Assembly (NCBI RefSeq): GCF_000497245.1
Contig: NZ_AWTC01000004.1
Location: 760-64,759, forward strand
DNA length: 64,000 nucleotides
Reading direction: 5' to 3'
From: Sporolactobacillus laevolacticus DSM 442
GTDB lineage: Bacteria; Bacillota; Bacilli; Bacillales; Sporolactobacillaceae
The position numbers and the translations under genes are program-made. This document shows, one piece after another, positions 62,049 through 64,000 of this stretch. The notes beneath the pieces are model-generated. The model searched no databases and had not been told where the DNA came from. It saw only the letters and a list, made by a program, of their open reading frames with translations. Position 1 is the stretch's first letter. Every line of letters starts with the position of its first letter.

Positions 62049-62068
62049 TTCACTGACCAATCAGTGAA
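62049..62068. promoter_or_regulatory. TetR operator before the YhgE-like gene
   Basis: TTCACTGACCAATCAGTGAA is an inverted repeat of eight bases with a four-base centre, matching the palindrome at 62826 in its TCANTGA core. Confidence 0.7.
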
Positions 62069-62090
62069 TTAAAATGTAAAATAATAATCG

Positions 62091-62738
62091 TTAAATTTGC
62101 CAGCACTCTAATAAAAAATCGATATTAACGATAATATAGCGCTCAGAGTCTTCATTGAGTTCGTATTCACCCATAATGAAGACCCGTTCAAAAATATGAC
62201 TTTGAAAGGTGCTGGCCAACTGACGTGCCATAAGTTTGCAATTGAGCGGACGCAATTCTCCATTTAAGACTCGTTTTTCTAGAAGCGTAGCAATTTGATC
62301 AATAACCGCATGAAATGTATCGACAACCCAAGTGGTTTGCTCCTTTTTCAATAAAGGCTGTTCATGAAACAGAATCATCAATGTTTTTCGATTGGTGTCG
62401 GACGTGATGGTCTCCCACATCCCTCGAAAGAGGTTGATGAGCATGTCGCGAATAGGCGCTTGTTGATCGACATCTTGAAGAAGCCGACGAATCAATTGGA
62501 ACTTATATTCAGTTGCTTCTTGGATGATTGAATCCAGAATTTGCTGTTTTCCTTCAGGGAAATAGTAGTACAATAATCCGTCAGCCATGCCGATCGATCG
62601 GTTGATCTCTTTGCTCGATGTATTATGGAATCCTTTTTCAGCGAATAAATCTCTTGCAGATTCTAATAATTGTTTTTTTCGTTCGATTGCCTGAAGATCT
62701 CTACTCGTCAGGCTTTTTTTTCGTGATGATCCGGCCAT
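62091..62738 (-). CDS. TetR-family regulator
   Basis: 215 residues from ATG 62738 behind GAGGTGA (GTG 62744 is possible). HTH at about 20-60: KKQLLESARDLFAEKGFHNT, SSKEINRSIGMADGLLYYYF. Two similar palindromes lie before it and before the adjacent permease, so it probably represses both. Confidence 0.9.
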   Translation of the reverse strand: MAGSSRKKSLTSRDLQAIERKKQLLESARDLFAEKGFHNTSSKEINRSIGMADGLLYYYFPEGKQQILDSIIQEATEYKFQLIRRLLQDVDQQAPIRDMLINLFRGMWETITSDTNRKTLMILFHEQPLLKKEQTTWVVDTFHAVIDQIATLLEKRVLNGELRPLNCKLMARQLASTFQSHIFERVFIMGEYELNEDSERYIIVNIDFLLECWQI

Positions 62739-62825
62739 ATTCACTCACCTCATGGTCAATCGTAATCGTTAGAGGAGGTGAACGTCAATACACTACGGTT
62801 GCCTCCTTCCGGCATATAAAATCAA

Positions 62826-62851
62826 TTTCATTGACTGATCAGTCAATGAAA
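62826..62851. promoter_or_regulatory. TetR operator before the tetR gene
   Basis: CATTGACTGATCAGTCAATG (62829-62848) is a perfect palindrome, extended by TTT and AAA at the ends. It shares TCA.TGA cores with the site at 62049. Confidence 0.75.
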
Positions 62852-63032
62852 TTATAGCTGATTCTTTTTTAATCGTCAACAAGTGTTCTTCGGTATCTGT
62901 GAGATGAATGAAATAATTCCCTGAATTTTTTACCACTCAAGAAGTGGCGGTTCCAAACGTTAAATTTGGTTTTGCTCCATATTGATCACTGTAGCCACAA
63001 AGGAATATAATTATACTACGGAGGGTTGCACG

Positions 63033-63317
63033 GTGAAGATAAAACCTTCAGCATCTATTAGAAAAAACTACAATGAAATAGCGGAATTGTGCAGAGAAAG
63101 CGGTGAACCGGTCTACCTGACAAAAAATGGTGAAGGTGACCTTGTTGTCATGGATATCGAAGCATTCATAAAACGTGAAAGTATGTTGAGACTGAGGGAA
63201 CATTTGGTAGCGGCTGAAGAAGATCGATTACATGGGAAACAAGGGTACACCATTGATGAAACAACCTCATTCATACGCAATGCAGTCCAAGAGGTTTTAG
63301 ATGGAAAACGAAAATAA
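63033..63317 (+). CDS. Phd/YefM-type antitoxin
   Basis: 94 residues from GTG 63033 behind GGAGGG. N-terminal Phd/YefM fold: SASIRKNYNEIAELCRESGE, PVYLTKNGEGDLVVMDIEAF. The C-terminal helix region would bind the toxin. The toxin gene that overlaps it is cut short. Confidence 0.85.
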   Translation: MKIKPSASIRKNYNEIAELCRESGEPVYLTKNGEGDLVVMDIEAFIKRESMLRLREHLVAAEEDRLHGKQGYTIDETTSFIRNAVQEVLDGKRK

Positions 63318-63441
63318 GCGATATACGGTTATTGTATCGGAGAAAGCAGCAGAAATACTGGTATCACATGCTCGGTTTCTTGCAAATGTTAGTGAAGGCG
63401 CGGCAAAAAAACTCATCGAAGATTGTCCGGTGCACTTTTAA
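63301..63441 (+). pseudogene. Truncated RelE/ParE-type toxin
   Basis: 46 codons: ENKRYTVIVSEKAAEILVSH, ARFLANVSEGAAKKLIED, then CPVHF and a stop. This is the first third to half of a ParE/RelE toxin (normally about 95-105 residues); the catalytic C-terminal part is missing. Overlaps the antitoxin by 17 bases. Confidence 0.7.
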
Positions 63442-63461
63442 TACTAAAGAATGAGGGCACA

Positions 63462-64000
63462 TTATTCTGATGATTGTTGCTTTCTAAATGTATAAGACAA
63501 CGCGATGAAAATGAACAAAATACCGAGAATCTGCAAATAAGCAGGCACAAATCCGGTAATCAATACATCCAGCAGAATCGCGACCAGAGGATCCAGATAG
63601 GTAAGAGCGGAAATCACGGGTGTTGGGAGCGAGCGGATGCTTCCATAAAACAGCAAATAAACGATACCTGTATGAACGATTCCGGTAAAGATGCTGTAAA
63701 ACCAGTTGGCTGCGGTTAAGTGCATGAAGAATGAGTAATGAACAAATGGCAGCAGCATGATCACACCGATAAAGGTTTGAATAATCGTTACCAGATAAGG
63801 GCTAGCTTGCTTAATGTACTTTCCGGTGATGATTACGAAAGCGTACAGTAAAGAAGCAGCAAGCGCATAGAACGGGCCAACAACGGATTTACCGCCAGAT
63901 AGATCGTTAATACTGATGCCTGATATCAGAACGGTACCGATAAAAGCAAGGACAACAGCTAGGATACCGAGCAATTTAATCCGGTCTTTGAAAAAGATCC
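63462..64000 (-). CDS. EamA/DMT family transporter, partial
   Basis: C-terminal 179 codons of a drug/metabolite exporter; the gene runs past the window end at 64000. At least five helices remain: LGILAVVLAFIGTVLISG, YALAASLLYAFVIITGKYI and SALTYLDPLVAILLDVLITG, the last being the EamA repeat signature. Start lies outside the window. Confidence 0.9.
   Translation of the reverse strand, partial: IFFKDRIKLLGILAVVLAFIGTVLISGISINDLSGGKSVVGPFYALAASLLYAFVIITGKYIKQASPYLVTIIQTFIGVIMLLPFVHYSFFMHLTAANWFYSIFTGIVHTGIVYLLFYGSIRSLPTPVISALTYLDPLVAILLDVLITGFVPAYLQILGILFIFIALSYTFRKQQSSE

Overview
The window looks like a chromosomal segment of a low-to-moderate GC, Gram-positive Bacilli genome. A spore-forming lactic acid lineage such as Sporolactobacillus is my best guess. 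The support is: AGGAGG-type ribosome binding sites, GTG/TTG starts, a D-2-hydroxyacid dehydrogenase, a LevR/sigma-54-controlled mannose-type PTS, a YwqH/YwqI/LXG secretion locus, BirA and Zur boxes, catabolite (cre) boxes, and the GC-rich palindromic intergenic repeat common in Bacillaceae. The genus call is inference. I see no rRNA, tRNA, CRISPR array or intact transposase gene.

Layout. 1-300: end of a structured RNA or element plus a MITE-like palindrome. 313-5400: long type-2 isoleucyl-tRNA synthetase and an ECF sigma/anti-sigma pair. 5749-13544: MFS transporter, ComB-like phosphatase, HXXEE and DUF2628 membrane proteins, monooxygenase/nitroreductase pair, AlbA_2 regulator with an unusual repeated operator, and a PMT-type glycosyltransferase. 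14040-19440: type VII secretion locus (WXG100, YwqH-, YwqI-like, LXG toxin, immunity gene) followed by a graveyard of broken toxin and immunity pieces. 19562-22288: HD-CHAP fusion, GNAT, NIPSNAP-NUDIX fusion. 22372-25127: a leader with a Phe/Tyr-rich peptide and four-segment attenuator, then an aromatic-type aminotransferase and a D-2-hydroxyacid dehydrogenase. 25168-31441: GNAT, MocR regulator and aminotransferase, BioY with BirA box, XRE-cupin regulator and AzlCD. 31477-32092: a 21-bp-period repeat array and a Zur box ahead of a tiny basic protein and a zinc-free L32. 32264-40580: arsenic island, with arsR-D-A-hesB-arsB-CoADR, then a Cys-pair MarR regulator, ArsP-type permease, small CC protein and ArsN1-type acetyltransferase.

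40796-46955: LevR, sigma-54 promoter and mannose PTS IIA-IIB-IIC-IID plus an unknown membrane protein. 46981-54970: second 21-bp array, APH-like kinase, MarR-GNAT fusion, XRE regulator, asparaginase, a YitT protein that seems to start with ATT, TetR with DHA2 efflux pump and an SDR, and a frameshifted DUF2867 gene. 55161-58632: two-component system and BcrAB-like ABC exporter behind a leader hairpin. 59074-64000: 2-keto-acid decarboxylase, YhgE-like permease with TetR regulator and matching palindromes, an antitoxin with a truncated toxin, and a partial EamA transporter.

The points I would follow up first are the attenuator at 22372-22680, whose segments give a self-consistent switch tied to aromatic amino acid supply, the MarR/ArsP/CC/ArsN1 organoarsenical module with two matching operators, and the exact 21-bp-period intergenic arrays.
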